Source: Gammaproteobacteria bacterium (lineage in GTDB: Bacteria; Pseudomonadota; Gammaproteobacteria; SZUA-140). From it: a stretch of 34,692 nt of DNA. The stretch is taken from assembly GCA_020845975.1 (NCBI GenBank), contig JADLET010000099.1, positions 1-34,692 on the forward strand, read 5' to 3'. Every line of letters begins with the position of its first letter. Positions within the stretch are counted from its first letter, which is position 1. The notes under the pieces were generated by a model. The model saw only the letters and a program-made list of their open reading frames with translations. It had not been told where the DNA came from and did not search any database. Below, one piece after another: positions 6,440 to 14,917 of this stretch. Position numbers and translations under genes: made by a program.

Positions 6440-7680
6440 TAGAACCTGAACCCTAACTGAAACGCTGCCCCGATTTCATCGCTGTTGCCGGCAACCCCCA
6501 GATCAAAATGGATGCCAAAGGGCGAAAAGCCGATCCCCGCCGTCGCCACACCCTGCTCGACGCCAGCAGGCACATCACTCATGTTATGACGATAGCCCAG
6601 CCGCAACTGCGCGGTATCGAACAGATCCAGTTCGACTCCAACAGCCGCATACTGCGTCCTGGAGTCGAATCCTGCCGGCTCGTTTTCCGTCAGATCGATG
6701 TCGGCCGCCACAGTGACCCAGTCGTTCTGGTGCGCGACGCCCAGCCGCGTCATTGGTTCGATCTTGAATGTGTTTCCCAGCGCCGTCTCGTACTCGCGCG
6801 CGAGCAGGTTCCTAATCGTCAGCCCGGCCTTCCAGCCATTGCCATAATCCTTCGCGATACCGACATCGACATTGAAACCTGAATCCTTCCGTTCGCCCTG
6901 ACTGAGATCAATCTCGGCGTTGTCGATCTCATTGCCAACGAAGCGATAGTCGAAGGTCCTGACCCCGACGTATTTGGGCGTGAGACCCACCGCGATGCCA
7001 CCAAGGACATCGAACTCCCGCGCAATCGAAACACCGACCTCACTCAGGAAGGCGAAGCGTGCGCTCACGGAGGAAGTCAGGGTGTCAGTCGGGTCGGTCA
7101 CGGGCTGGGTGCCCAGCGCGTCGTCGATGGCCTGCTGAACCGCAGCAAGATCGGCGCCGGTGACCTCGTCGGTCACGCCACCAACCAGATAGGCATTGGC
7201 CAATATCGAGATTCCAAATTTCCGCCCCGGTATTCCTATCACGACAGCGGCATCGCCCTCGCCCGTCAGCGCCTTGTCTGACAGGTTCCGCAACTGCTCA
7301 ATCAGGGCATCGCCGGTGGTCTCAACAGCCGCTGCGGTTATCGAACCAGGCGTCGCGGTGTATGCGTCGACGGCAGCGGAAAAATCCCCGATCGGATCCT
7401 GGTCACTGAATTCATCGATGGCGTCGATCAGCTCATCCGGATCGGAGATGCGGCCGCCGAGGATCGGCAGTTCCAGGCTGAAATCCTCGCCTTCCCGTGC
7501 CGCCGCCAGAAGCGCGGGATTCAAGAAGACGGCATTGGCGCTGGTCCCGGCGGCCACGCCGGCCCCGCCCATGCCGAACGAGCGCGGGTCGAAGGAGTTG
7601 AACGGTACGGCGCCGGCCCCGGTACCAATGGACATCAGGCCCAACGTGGTCGAACACAGAATGAACTTTCTGCCAAGCAT
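6439..7680 (-). CDS. TraF-type outer-membrane beta-barrel protein, copy A
   Basis: Predicted outer-membrane barrel of the family annotated as conjugal transfer protein TraF (TraF_2), which has distant FadL-like features. The 413-residue product has a signal peptide (about residues 1-24, ending GAGA). The N-terminal motif is GMGGAGVAAGTSANAVFLNP. Amphipathic strands run through the body, and the protein ends in phenylalanine (LGFRF), as many barrels recognised by the BAM machinery do. The ATG at 7678-7680 has AGAGGGG 6 bases upstream; longer frames lack this. A tandem paralogue of the same length follows at 7924-9165. No other conjugation genes are present, so a role in conjugation is not supported. 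Transport or envelope structure is possible, but the function is unknown. Confidence 0.8.
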   Translation of the reverse strand: MLGRKFILCSTTLGLMSIGTGAGAVPFNSFDPRSFGMGGAGVAAGTSANAVFLNPALLAAAREGEDFSLELPILGGRISDPDELIDAIDEFSDQDPIGDFSAAVDAYTATPGSITAAAVETTGDALIEQLRNLSDKALTGEGDAAVVIGIPGRKFGISILANAYLVGGVTDEVTGADLAAVQQAIDDALGTQPVTDPTDTLTSSVSARFAFLSEVGVSIAREFDVLGGIAVGLTPKYVGVRTFDYRFVGNEIDNAEIDLSQGERKDSGFNVDVGIAKDYGNGWKAGLTIRNLLAREYETALGNTFKIEPMTRLGVAHQNDWVTVAADIDLTENEPAGFDSRTQYAAVGVELDLFDTAQLRLGYRHNMSDVPAGVEQGVATAGIGFSPFGIHFDLGVAGNSDEIGAAFQLGFRF

Positions 7681-7923
7681 GGACAGCCCCTCTTTAGTTG
7701 CCTGCTGATGGACAGGGAGATAATGAATACCACCGGACTGCGCGCGATGGTCGCGCACATTCAACACAGTGAATATTGGTGACAATCAACCTATCGACTG
7801 GCGAGGATGTGAACTTTAAGCAAAGACAGGCGGGTACGGCGATGGGAAAGGACCGATAATCGAAAGCGAGTCAGATTTGAAATCCGTTCCGCATTTTATG
7901 GCGGCGGATCGGACGTCCGTCAC
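7681..7923. other. Intergenic region between the two TraF-like paralogues
   Basis: This 243-base gap should hold the promoter of copy A on the minus strand. I see TTGATT-like text near 7783 but no convincing partner -10 box. Its right end (7866-7923) is a diverged copy of the terminator and hairpin region found after copy A at 6381-6439. The upstream part has no visible gene. Confidence 0.5.
7866..7923. repeat. Decayed copy of the 6381-6439 hairpin region
   Basis: The core CAGATTTGAAATC is identical in both regions. TTTTATGG and GTCCGTC follow at matching distances, and both end at the stop codon of a TraF-like gene. Here the first stem has several mismatches and its T-run is shortened, so terminator function is probably weakened. 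The shared downstream region supports a tandem duplication of gene plus 3' flank. Confidence 0.7.
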
Positions 7924-9165
7924 CTAAAATCTGAACCCGAGTTGCATTGCCGCGCCGAATTCATCGCCATTGCCGGCGACGGCGAGGTCGACCTGGACAC
8001 CGAATGATGTGAATCCCAGGCCACCTGTCACGAGATCCGCCTCGGTATTGGCGGGGACATCGCTCAGGTTGTGACGGTAGCCCAGGCGCAGTCGCGCAAT
8101 CTCGAACAGGTACAGTTCAGTACCCAGGGAAGCGTAGCGCGTCTTCGGCTCGTAGCCACTGGCATCGTTCTCCGTCAGATCGAGATCCGCTACTGCGGTA
8201 AGACAGGAATTTGCGTACGCGACACCGGCGCGCGCCATCGGCTCGAGCCTGAATTCATTGCCAAGGACTGTTTCGTAGTCCTGAGGGATCAGATTTTTGA
8301 CCACCAGACCCAGCTTCCAGCCGTTCTCATATTCCTTGGCCAGGCCGACATCCAGAGTGATGCCCATGTCATCCTGCTGGCTGTCGCTCAGACTGACCTC
8401 TGCCGTATCGATCTCACTGCCGACGAACAGAAAATCATAGGTTCGCACGGCCACGATCTTGGGTGTGATCCCGACGGACAGCCCGCCGAGGACATCGAAA
8501 TCGCGCGCAATCGCCACGCCCACCTCGGTGACGCGGCTGAAGCGCGCGCCTACCAGGGATGTCAGCGTATCCGTGGGATCATCGAGGGCAAGGAGATTCT
8601 GGGCATCATCCATCGCCTGCTGGATCGCCGCGAGATCCTCGGCGGAGGCCTCACCCACCGCCCCACCGACCACGTTCGCGTTCACATATGCCGCCAGGCC
8701 GAACTTCGGATGCGGTATGCCAACAACAAATCCGAGGTCCGCCTCCGCCGACAGGATCTTGCCGGACACATTCTGCAATTGATCAATCAACTCTGAACCG
8801 GCGGACTGAACCCCGGCGGCCGTGCCCGCGTCCGGAGTGGCGATATAGGCGTCGACGGCATCCTGAAATACGCCGATCGGCTCGATCTCGTTGAACTCGT
8901 CGATGGCATCCGACAACAGCCCCGGATCGGTGACCCGTCCACCGATTACGGGCAGCTCCAGGCTGTACGCCTCCCCTCCGGCCGAGCGCGCCAGAAACGC
9001 TGGATTGATAAAGACGGCGTTTGCCGCGGTTCCCGCCGCCACGCCAGCGCCGCCCATGGCGTAAGTGCGCGCATCAAACGAACTGAAGGGAACAGCGCCG
9101 GCGCTGCCAGCGATCGCCGTCAGCATAAACGCGCCGGCATAGCGAATAGATTTTTTCCTGGACAT
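7924..9165 (-). CDS. TraF-type outer-membrane beta-barrel protein, copy B
   Basis: Paralogue of the gene at 6439-7680 and, like it, exactly 413 residues. By eye it is alignable end to end and similar at about half of its positions. It has a signal peptide (about residues 1-25, ending GSAGA), the barrel-family motif AMGGAGVAAGTAANAVFINP, conserved FDVLGGLSVGITPK, and the terminal LGFRF. The ATG at 9163-9165 was chosen, since a longer frame adds a charged leader before the signal peptide. It lies 160 bases downstream of trpC on the same strand. Function unknown; both copies are kept full-length, which suggests distinct roles. Confidence 0.8.
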   Translation of the reverse strand: MSRKKSIRYAGAFMLTAIAGSAGAVPFSSFDARTYAMGGAGVAAGTAANAVFINPAFLARSAGGEAYSLELPVIGGRVTDPGLLSDAIDEFNEIEPIGVFQDAVDAYIATPDAGTAAGVQSAGSELIDQLQNVSGKILSAEADLGFVVGIPHPKFGLAAYVNANVVGGAVGEASAEDLAAIQQAMDDAQNLLALDDPTDTLTSLVGARFSRVTEVGVAIARDFDVLGGLSVGITPKIVAVRTYDFLFVGSEIDTAEVSLSDSQQDDMGITLDVGLAKEYENGWKLGLVVKNLIPQDYETVLGNEFRLEPMARAGVAYANSCLTAVADLDLTENDASGYEPKTRYASLGTELYLFEIARLRLGYRHNLSDVPANTEADLVTGGLGFTSFGVQVDLAVAGNGDEFGAAMQLGFRF

Positions 9166-9325
9166 GGAGCGGTCTCTTTCCTCCGAAGGCTGGAACAACC
9201 TCGCCGCTGGCTGTATGGCTCAATGCGGGACGCGGCGAAAGGTGAGGGACCGGGCCGCTGAGGCGCCAGTCAGCGTATCGACTCCGCGCGGGCGGACTTT
9301 AACCACGGAAGCATCCGGGGCCGGA

Positions 9326-10114
9326 TCAGCCGAACAATTTCTTCAGCTCGGCGCCCGGATCCTGGGCACGCATGAACGCCTCGCCCACCAGGAATCCGTT
9401 AACACCACGCTCGCGCAGACGTTTCACGTCCGCCACGGTATGGATACCGCTTTCGGTGACCACGATGCGGCCCGGAGGAATGGCGTGCAGCAGGTCGAGC
9501 GTCGTCTCGATCCGCGTCTCGAAGCTGCGCAGGTCGCGGTTATTGATCCCGACCAGCGGCGTAGCAAGCTTCAGCGCCCGCGCCAGCTCGGTGGCGTCGT
9601 GCACTTCGACGAGGACATCCAGGCCAAGCTGCGCGGCAAGTGCGGCGTATTCCCCCAGCTGGCCGTCATCCAGCGCGGCGACGATCAGCAGGATGCAGTC
9701 GGCGCCGAGCACACGCGACTCGTAGATCTGATACGCGTCGACCATGAAATCCTTGCGTAGCGCCGGCAGGGCACAGGCCGCGCGGGCCTGGCGCAGGTAC
9801 TCGTCATCACCCTGAAAAAAGTCCCGGTCGGTCAACACCGAGAGGCAGGCGGCGCCGCCTTTCTCATAGGAGACCGCGATATCGGCGGGATGGAAATCCT
9901 CGCGCAATACCCCGCGACTCGGCGAGGCCTTCTTGATCTCCGCGATCACGGCGGCTTGCCCCCTGTCGATACGATGGCGCATCACGGTGGTGAAACCGCG
10001 CGTCGGCGGCAGATCCGCGACCCGTGCGCGCAAATCATCAAGCGGCCGCCGGGCGCGGCGCCCGGCCACCTCCTCCGCCTTGCGGCGCAGGATGCGTTGC
10101 AGAATATCACTCAT
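9326..10114 (-). CDS. trpC: Indole-3-glycerol phosphate synthase
   Basis: TIM-barrel enzyme converting CdRP to indole-3-glycerol phosphate in tryptophan synthesis. The 262-residue monofunctional form, with no TrpF fusion, carries [13 protein letters not shown] with the catalytic Lys, the LRKDF strand, GINNRDL and VTESGI. The start [20 protein letters not shown] aligns with pseudomonad TrpC. The bases before the ATG are pyrimidine-rich (GTCTTTCCC) with no Shine-Dalgarno match, and the upstream gap from trpD is filled by heptanucleotide repeats. Last of trpG-trpD-trpC here. Confidence 0.96.
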   Translation of the reverse strand: MSDILQRILRRKAEEVAGRRARRPLDDLRARVADLPPTRGFTTVMRHRIDRGQAAVIAEIKKASPSRGVLREDFHPADIAVSYEKGGAACLSVLTDRDFFQGDDEYLRQARAACALPALRKDFMVDAYQIYESRVLGADCILLIVAALDDGQLGEYAALAAQLGLDVLVEVHDATELARALKLATPLVGINNRDLRSFETRIETTLDLLHAIPPGRIVVTESGIHTVADVKRLRERGVNGFLVGEAFMRAQDPGAELKKLFG

Positions 10115-10123
10115 GGGAAAGAC

Positions 10124-10153
10124 AGGACTGAGGACTCAGGACTTAGGACTAAG
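10124..10153. repeat. Heptanucleotide array (AGGACTN)x4 upstream of trpC
   Basis: Four perfect tandem units on the plus strand, AGGACTG, AGGACTC, AGGACTT and AGGACTA (10124-10151), differ only at the seventh base. The array lies 9 bases upstream of the trpC start codon. An inverted array lies 38 bases away at 10192-10213, so the trpD-trpC transcript could fold these into one long hairpin. Confidence 0.85.
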
Positions 10154-10191
10154 TCATTAAACAATAGCAGTCTTTGCATTTACTTGGCCCT

Positions 10192-10213
10192 TAGTCCTGA
10201 GTCCTTAGTCCTT
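10192..10213. repeat. Inverted heptanucleotide array (NAGTCCT)x3 at the trpD stop
   Basis: TAGTCCT, GAGTCCT and TAGTCCT (10192-10212) are the reverse complement of the AGGACTN unit. The array covers the trpD stop codon (10205-10207), so the last trpD codons and its TAA are read out of the repeat. Confidence 0.85.
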
Positions 10214-11251
10214 GGCTTTTTCCGGCTCAGTCATTTGATGGGTCAACCGCACCAGCTCATCCAGCCTGATGCGCGCCTCACCGCTCCTGAGCACCGCGCG
10301 CGCCTTCTCTATACCGGCAGCGAGCGTCTCCGCAAGCCCCGCCACGTAGATCGCCGCGCCGGCATTGAGCGCAACAACATCGCTCGCGACGCCGGGCCTT
10401 CCATCGAGCACATCCCTGACGATGGCAAGGCTCTGCGAGGCATCTTCCACCGCCAGGGCGGACGCTGCGGCGGGCGCCAGCCCGAACTGCTGAGGGGTGA
10501 TCGTGTACAGAACGACGTCGTTGTTCCGCAACTCGGCGACGTGTGTCGGCGCGCCAAGGCTGATCTCGTCCATGCCGTCTTCGGAATGCACCACCATTAC
10601 ATGCCGGCTGCCCAGGTTCCCGAGCACACGCGCCAGCGGCTGCAACCATTCGCGCGCGAACACGCCGATGACCTGATTGGGCGCGCCGGCCGGGTTGGTG
10701 AGCGGGCCGAGCAGATTGAACAGGGTGCGCACCCCCATCTCGCGGCGCGGACCGATGGCGTGCTTCATCGCGCCATGATGGCGCGGCGCGAACATGAACC
10801 CGACGCCGACCTCGTCGATGCAGCGAGCCACCTGCACCGGCGTGAGATCGAGCTTGACACCGGCGGCCTCAAGCACGTCCGCGCTGCCGCAGCGGCTGGA
10901 TACCGAGCGATTACCATGCTTGGCCACGCGACCGCCGGCGGCCGCGACCACGAACGCGCTGGCGGTGGAAATATTGAACGTGCGCGCGCCGTCACCGCCG
11001 GTGCCGCAGGTATCGACCAGATGGTCCGGCGTCACGTCCACCTTCTCGGCCAGATCGCGCATGACCCGCGCGGCGGCGGCGATCTCGTCAATCGTCTCGC
11101 CCTTCATGCGCAGGCCGACAAGAAATCCGCCGATCTGCGCCGGCGTGGACTGGCCGGTCATGATCAGGCGCATGACCGCGTCCATCTCCGCGCCGGAAAG
11201 ATCACGCCGCTCGGTGACGGCACGTATGGCTGAGGACATGTCCATGTTCAT
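10205..11251 (-). CDS. trpD: Anthranilate phosphoribosyltransferase
   Basis: Transfers phosphoribose from PRPP to anthranilate, the second step of the tryptophan branch. The 348-residue product has the glycine-rich PRPP motif [17 protein letters not shown] (residues 80-96), [19 protein letters not shown], and the later [16 protein letters not shown]. The start ATG overlaps the trpG stop as TGATG, indicating translational coupling. The C terminus ends EKAKD, where the terminal Lys-Asp-stop is encoded by the AGGACTN-type repeat and could be a late extension. ATG codons at positions 3 and 5 are alternative starts. Confidence 0.97.
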   Translation of the reverse strand: MNMDMSSAIRAVTERRDLSGAEMDAVMRLIMTGQSTPAQIGGFLVGLRMKGETIDEIAAAARVMRDLAEKVDVTPDHLVDTCGTGGDGARTFNISTASAFVVAAAGGRVAKHGNRSVSSRCGSADVLEAAGVKLDLTPVQVARCIDEVGVGFMFAPRHHGAMKHAIGPRREMGVRTLFNLLGPLTNPAGAPNQVIGVFAREWLQPLARVLGNLGSRHVMVVHSEDGMDEISLGAPTHVAELRNNDVVLYTITPQQFGLAPAAASALAVEDASQSLAIVRDVLDGRPGVASDVVALNAGAAIYVAGLAETLAAGIEKARAVLRSGEARIRLDELVRLTHQMTEPEKAKD

Positions 11252-11832
11252 CAGTTGGTCTCGAGAAAGTTCCTCAGCAGGTCGTGCCCCACCTGCGTCA
11301 GAATGGATTCCGGATGGAACTGCACCCCCTCGATCGCGTATTCCCGGTGGCGCAGGCCCATGATCTCATCGATCCCGCCGTCTTCGTCCACCGTCCAGGC
11401 GGTCACCTCGAGACAGGCGGGCAGACTGGCGCGCTCGACGACCAGGGAATGGTAGCGCGTCGCCTCGAAGGGATTGGGCAGCCCGCGGAACACCCCGGTG
11501 TCCGCATGGTGTATCAGCGAGGTCTTGCCGTGCATCACCGTGCGCGCATGCACCACTTTCCCGCCGAAGGACTGGCCGATCGCCTGATGGCCGAGGCAGA
11601 CACCGAGCAGCGGGACGCGGCCGGCGAAGGTACGGATCACCTCCAACGAGACCCCCGCCTCGTTTGGCGTGCACGGCCCCGGCGAGATCACAATGCGCTC
11701 GGGGGCCAGGGCGGTGATGTCGGCGATATTGATCTGGTCGTTGCGGGCCACCTTCACGTCTGCGCCCAGCTCGCCGAAATACTGCACCAGGTTATAGGTG
11801 AAGGAATCGTAGTTATCGATCATCAACAACAT
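11251..11832 (-). CDS. trpG: Anthranilate synthase glutamine amidotransferase subunit
   Basis: Class I glutamine amidotransferase that supplies ammonia to TrpE. The 193-residue product begins [20 protein letters not shown], has the oxyanion motif [12 protein letters not shown] and the nucleophile C79 in [10 protein letters not shown], and a His/Glu pair in QFHPES. The ATG at 11830-11832 is preceded by GGGAAGG at 7 bases. That region is also the end of the upstream matrixin gene, whose last codons overlap the trpG start by 10 bases. Translation of trpG may therefore be coupled to the protease gene. Confidence 0.96.
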   Translation of the reverse strand: MLLMIDNYDSFTYNLVQYFGELGADVKVARNDQINIADITALAPERIVISPGPCTPNEAGVSLEVIRTFAGRVPLLGVCLGHQAIGQSFGGKVVHARTVMHGKTSLIHHADTGVFRGLPNPFEATRYHSLVVERASLPACLEVTAWTVDEDGGIDEIMGLRHREYAIEGVQFHPESILTQVGHDLLRNFLETN

Positions 11833-12665
11833 GTCTTGACCTTCCCGTCCCGCTGTACCCGCATGATACCCCGCCGGCCACGGCGGCAAAACGCCCGCCG
11901 CGCGCCCCAGCCCAGCAGGGCCAGCGCTGCCAAAGCCCCATCGGCGCCCGCGCTGTCATTCTGGGAGACGGCGCTGGTGCTGCTATTCGCGCCCTCATAG
12001 AGAAATTCGACACCCTGAATATCATCGGTTTGCAGGGTTTCAACATCGCTCACCTGCGAATTCATGATCGCCGTGACCTGCTGAAATGCATCGTTGGGAT
12101 GCTCGAGACCGAGGGCGTGTCCAAGCTCGTGAATGATAACGCGGTGAAAATCATAGGTCCCGGACTGTAATTGTCCCGACCGCTGCGCGATCCACGGCCG
12201 GGACTGATCCACCATGATATCGGTGTCGGATAATTCCCACCGGCCATTGCGGCGTACATGAGTAACCTGGGTCACGGCCAGGGCATCACCGAACGCCTGT
12301 CCAGCACAGGTTGTCTGCCGGAATCCGGCGGCATTTATCCCGTCCGCGGCATTGGTTCCAGTGATCTTGTCACAGGGCTGCGCGGCGCTGGCTCCCTCTT
12401 GAAATTGCAGCGGGGTACCGACCGCATTCCAGCTAGTCTGCATGGCATCCAGCAAACTTGCCTTGTAGGCGTCGCTGAAATTCAGCGTCATCTCTACGAC
12501 AAGCTTTGCATCAGGCCACACAACAGGATTGATGTTGGTGTCGGTCTGAAGGGGCTGCGGACCACTGCTCGCGACACTGGGCTGTCCGAAGAAGGCATAG
12601 GCGCCGGCCGCGGATGGAAGGACGATCAGACACACCGCACATGCTGTTGGGGCAAGCCGTCTCAT
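11823..12665 (-). CDS. Secreted matrixin-type zinc metalloprotease with C-terminal sorting-like tail
   Basis: Predicted extracellular or surface protease of 280 residues. A signal peptide (about 1-23) precedes a mature domain with the metzincin zinc site [12 protein letters not shown], with H179, E180, H183 and H189, followed by a Met-turn candidate AIMNS (M201). C98 and C120 may form a disulfide. The C terminus (about 238-266) has a small polar stretch, a hydrophobic segment and an Arg-rich cluster ([11 protein letters not shown]), the layout of CTERM-type sorting signals. I cannot assign a named subtype. The ATG overlaps the stop of the upstream gene (ATGA), and the stop overlaps trpG by 10 bases. 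The pair is an insert between trpE and trpG. Confidence 0.85.
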   Translation of the reverse strand: MRRLAPTACAVCLIVLPSAAGAYAFFGQPSVASSGPQPLQTDTNINPVVWPDAKLVVEMTLNFSDAYKASLLDAMQTSWNAVGTPLQFQEGASAAQPCDKITGTNAADGINAAGFRQTTCAGQAFGDALAVTQVTHVRRNGRWELSDTDIMVDQSRPWIAQRSGQLQSGTYDFHRVIIHELGHALGLEHPNDAFQQVTAIMNSQVSDVETLQTDDIQGVEFLYEGANSSTSAVSQNDSAGADGALAALALLGWGARRAFCRRGRRGIMRVQRDGKVKTCC

Positions 12666-13219
12666 GGCGCGGACAGCTCCTCGCGGATGCCGCGGGTAAA
12701 CTCTTCCAGCGTCGGCTGCCCCGGCAGGACGAGCGCACGCACAACCAGGTTGTCGCCCTGGTCCGCGCGCAGGACATGCTGCTGCCCGTCCGGATCGGCC
12801 AGCACCCGGTACAAGCCTTGGTAGGCGCCGACCAGCGGTATCAGTTCGCGCCGGTTGCCGCGCACGAACAACACATAGCGTCCACCCGGCGTCAGCTCGG
12901 GCATACCCGGATAGGTCTGGGCGGTATCCCCGACGACACCACCGGGCAGGCTCAGTTCGTAGGGCACAGAGGGAACCTCGCCCTTGATCACCTCGAGATC
13001 GGCCAGGCTGACCGTGGTTGAGATCGTCTGCCGGTCCGCCGACCATGCGCTGTGTGCGTCGGAAACCGTGCCGACGATGATGAGCTCCGCCTCCCGGACC
13101 AGTTCGGGAAAGGGACGCGGCACCACGGTGAGCGCCTGTGCGGCGCCGGACATCAGCAGGCACAGCATCCAGACGCCGCCCACTACCGCGGCGGCTCCGG
13201 ATCGCCGGGTCCGCACCAT
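12662..13219 (-). CDS. Exported protein of unknown function, coupled to matrixin
   Basis: 185-residue exported protein: basic N terminus MVRTRRSG, a hydrophobic segment and a likely cleavage after AAQA (about residue 29). The mature part has a pattern I associate with small secreted beta-barrel domains: EAELIIVGTVSDAHSAW, a strand-rich TTVSLADLEVIKGEV, then PGGRYVLFVRG and GLYRVLADPDGQQHVL. This is reminiscent of TIMP/netrin-like OB folds, but that is a weak impression by eye. The ATG at 13217-13219 was chosen; GTG codons at 13240 and 13237 are alternatives. Its stop overlaps the protease start by 4 bases (ATGA), so the two are co-translated and probably act together. Confidence 0.65.
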   Translation of the reverse strand: MVRTRRSGAAAVVGGVWMLCLLMSGAAQALTVVPRPFPELVREAELIIVGTVSDAHSAWSADRQTISTTVSLADLEVIKGEVPSVPYELSLPGGVVGDTAQTYPGMPELTPGGRYVLFVRGNRRELIPLVGAYQGLYRVLADPDGQQHVLRADQGDNLVVRALVLPGQPTLEEFTRGIREELSAP

Positions 13220-13422
13220 GTTGTTAATAACCTTCACCACGATAACACCCTGGATTACAACCCATGCTGCGACCGATCGGGTCGAGGCGACATACGCATG
13301 GATATGATCTTACCCCATAGGACCCTGGCGCGGCGTCATAATTCCCGCCACCGCCGCATCCGGACCGAATGCGGACTAGACTCTGGAAATCCCTTTCGGG
13401 TGCCCGCGCGGGGCGGCGCCGG
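13220..13422. other. Gap between trpE and the protease pair
   Basis: About 200 bases with no gene. On the minus strand a hairpin (13354-13374, 8-bp stem with one G-U pair in the RNA) follows the trpE stop. Weak -10-like text, TAAGAT, lies near 13308-13313. The gap could end or attenuate trpE transcription and start the protease pair, but no T-tract or good -35 is visible. Confidence 0.35.
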
Positions 13423-14898
13423 TCACTTCAGGCCGGCGGCGACCAGGGCAACGGCGCGGAACATGGCCCGCCCCTTGTTCATGGTCTCTTCCCATTCGCG
13501 CGCGGGAACGGAATCGGCGACGATGCCGGCGCCGGCCTGGATGTGCAGCCGACCGTCCTTGATTACGGCGGTGCGAATCGCGATCGCGGTATCCATATTG
13601 CCGCTCCAGCCGATGTAGCCGACCGCGCCGGCGTAGACACCGCGCTTGAGTGGTTCAAGTTCATCGATGATCTCCATCGCACGAACCTTGGGCGCTCCCG
13701 ACACGGTGCCGGCCGGGAAGGTGGCGCGCAGCACGTCGAGCGCCGACTGGCCGGGACGCAGCGCGCCGGTCACATTCGACACGATGTGCATGACGTGCGA
13801 ATAGCGCTCGATCACCATGCGTTCGGTCACGCGGACGCTGCCGGTCTGCGCCACCCGGCCGACGTCGTTGCGGCCGAGATCAATCAGCATCAGATGTTCG
13901 GCGCGCTCCTTGGGATCGGCGAGCAGCTCCTGCTCCAGCGCGCGGTCCTGCGCCTCGCCGGCGCCGCGCGGCCGGGTGCCGGCGATGGGACGCACGGTCA
14001 CCTCGCCGTCCTCCACGCGCACGAGGATCTCGGGCGAGGAACCGACGACATGGAAATCCTTCAGGTTCAGATAGAACATGTACGGCGAAGGATTGAGGAC
14101 TCGCAGGCCGCGATACAAATCGAGCGGTTCAGCCGTGTATGGCACCGACAGGCGCTGCGACAGCACCACCTGCATCAGGTCACCGTCGACGATGTAACGC
14201 TTGGCGCGCTCCACCGCCGCCTCGAAGTCAGCGCGGGTGAATTCCGACACAAAGTCTTCTTCGCCGACCCTGAAAGGCGCCGCTGGCGTGGACGTGCGGG
14301 CCACCGCCTGGCGCAGCTGCGCCTCGAGACGGTCGAGTTCCCGTTCCGCGTCCGCCAGCGGCGCCACCGGATCCGCATACAGGATAATGTGGAGCTTGCC
14401 CGAGAGGTTGTCGAACACGACAACGCCGTCGCTCAACATGAGCAGGATATCGGGCGTGCCCAGGGCATCACGCCCCGGACACCGGGAAAGGCGCGGCTCG
14501 ATATAGCGTACCGTGTCATAGCCGAAGTAGCCGACCAGACCGCCGGTGAAACGCGGGAGTCCGTCGATCTCCGGCACGCGATAACCGGCGCGGAAGGCTT
14601 CGATCCAGGCCAGCGGATCAGTCGTCTCCTCGCGACGCACCTCGCGCCCGTCGGTCTCGACGGTGACGATGTGTCCGCTGACGCGCACCACGGTGCGGCA
14701 GGGCAGGCCGATGATCGAATAGCGGCCCCACTTCTCGCCTCCGTGGACGGATTCGAACAGATAGGTGTAGGGCTGGTCCGCCAGCTTCAGGTAGGTGCTG
14801 AGCGGGGTATCGAGATCGGCCAGCACTTCGCGCATCACCGGGATGCGGTTGTAGCCCTGGGCACGCAAGTCATCGAAGGCGTCGGGTGTCATGGCCAT
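13423..14898 (-). CDS. trpE: Anthranilate synthase component I
   Basis: Converts chorismate to anthranilate using ammonia from TrpG, the committed step of tryptophan synthesis. The 491-residue product resembles pseudomonad TrpE: GYNRIP near the start, [47 protein letters not shown] and [10 protein letters not shown]. The N-terminal tryptophan-binding motif, LLES in many homologues, reads LFES (47-50), so feedback inhibition is probably kept. The start is either ATG at 14898 or ATG two codons later; neither has a clear ribosome-binding site. It follows gph by 19 bases. Confidence 0.97.
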   Translation of the reverse strand: MAMTPDAFDDLRAQGYNRIPVMREVLADLDTPLSTYLKLADQPYTYLFESVHGGEKWGRYSIIGLPCRTVVRVSGHIVTVETDGREVRREETTDPLAWIEAFRAGYRVPEIDGLPRFTGGLVGYFGYDTVRYIEPRLSRCPGRDALGTPDILLMLSDGVVVFDNLSGKLHIILYADPVAPLADAERELDRLEAQLRQAVARTSTPAAPFRVGEEDFVSEFTRADFEAAVERAKRYIVDGDLMQVVLSQRLSVPYTAEPLDLYRGLRVLNPSPYMFYLNLKDFHVVGSSPEILVRVEDGEVTVRPIAGTRPRGAGEAQDRALEQELLADPKERAEHLMLIDLGRNDVGRVAQTGSVRVTERMVIERYSHVMHIVSNVTGALRPGQSALDVLRATFPAGTVSGAPKVRAMEIIDELEPLKRGVYAGAVGYIGWSGNMDTAIAIRTAVIKDGRLHIQAGAGIVADSVPAREWEETMNKGRAMFRAVALVAAGLK

Positions 14899-14917
14899 CA
14901 GAAACGCGCCGGGGCGG

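Noticed and set aside
6439-9165. A conjugation locus based on the TraF name
   Set aside because: No relaxase, coupling protein or other transfer genes are nearby, and the proteins look like stand-alone outer-membrane barrels.
11833-13163. Reading the matrixin as a 446-residue protein
   Set aside because: The N-terminal 166 residues lie over the exported partner gene in another frame and are low-complexity. A signal peptide begins exactly at the ATG at 12665.
13423-14898. trp leader peptide/attenuator upstream of trpE
   Set aside because: The trpE gene follows gph after 19 bases, leaving no room for a leader. No Trp-rich short frame is present.
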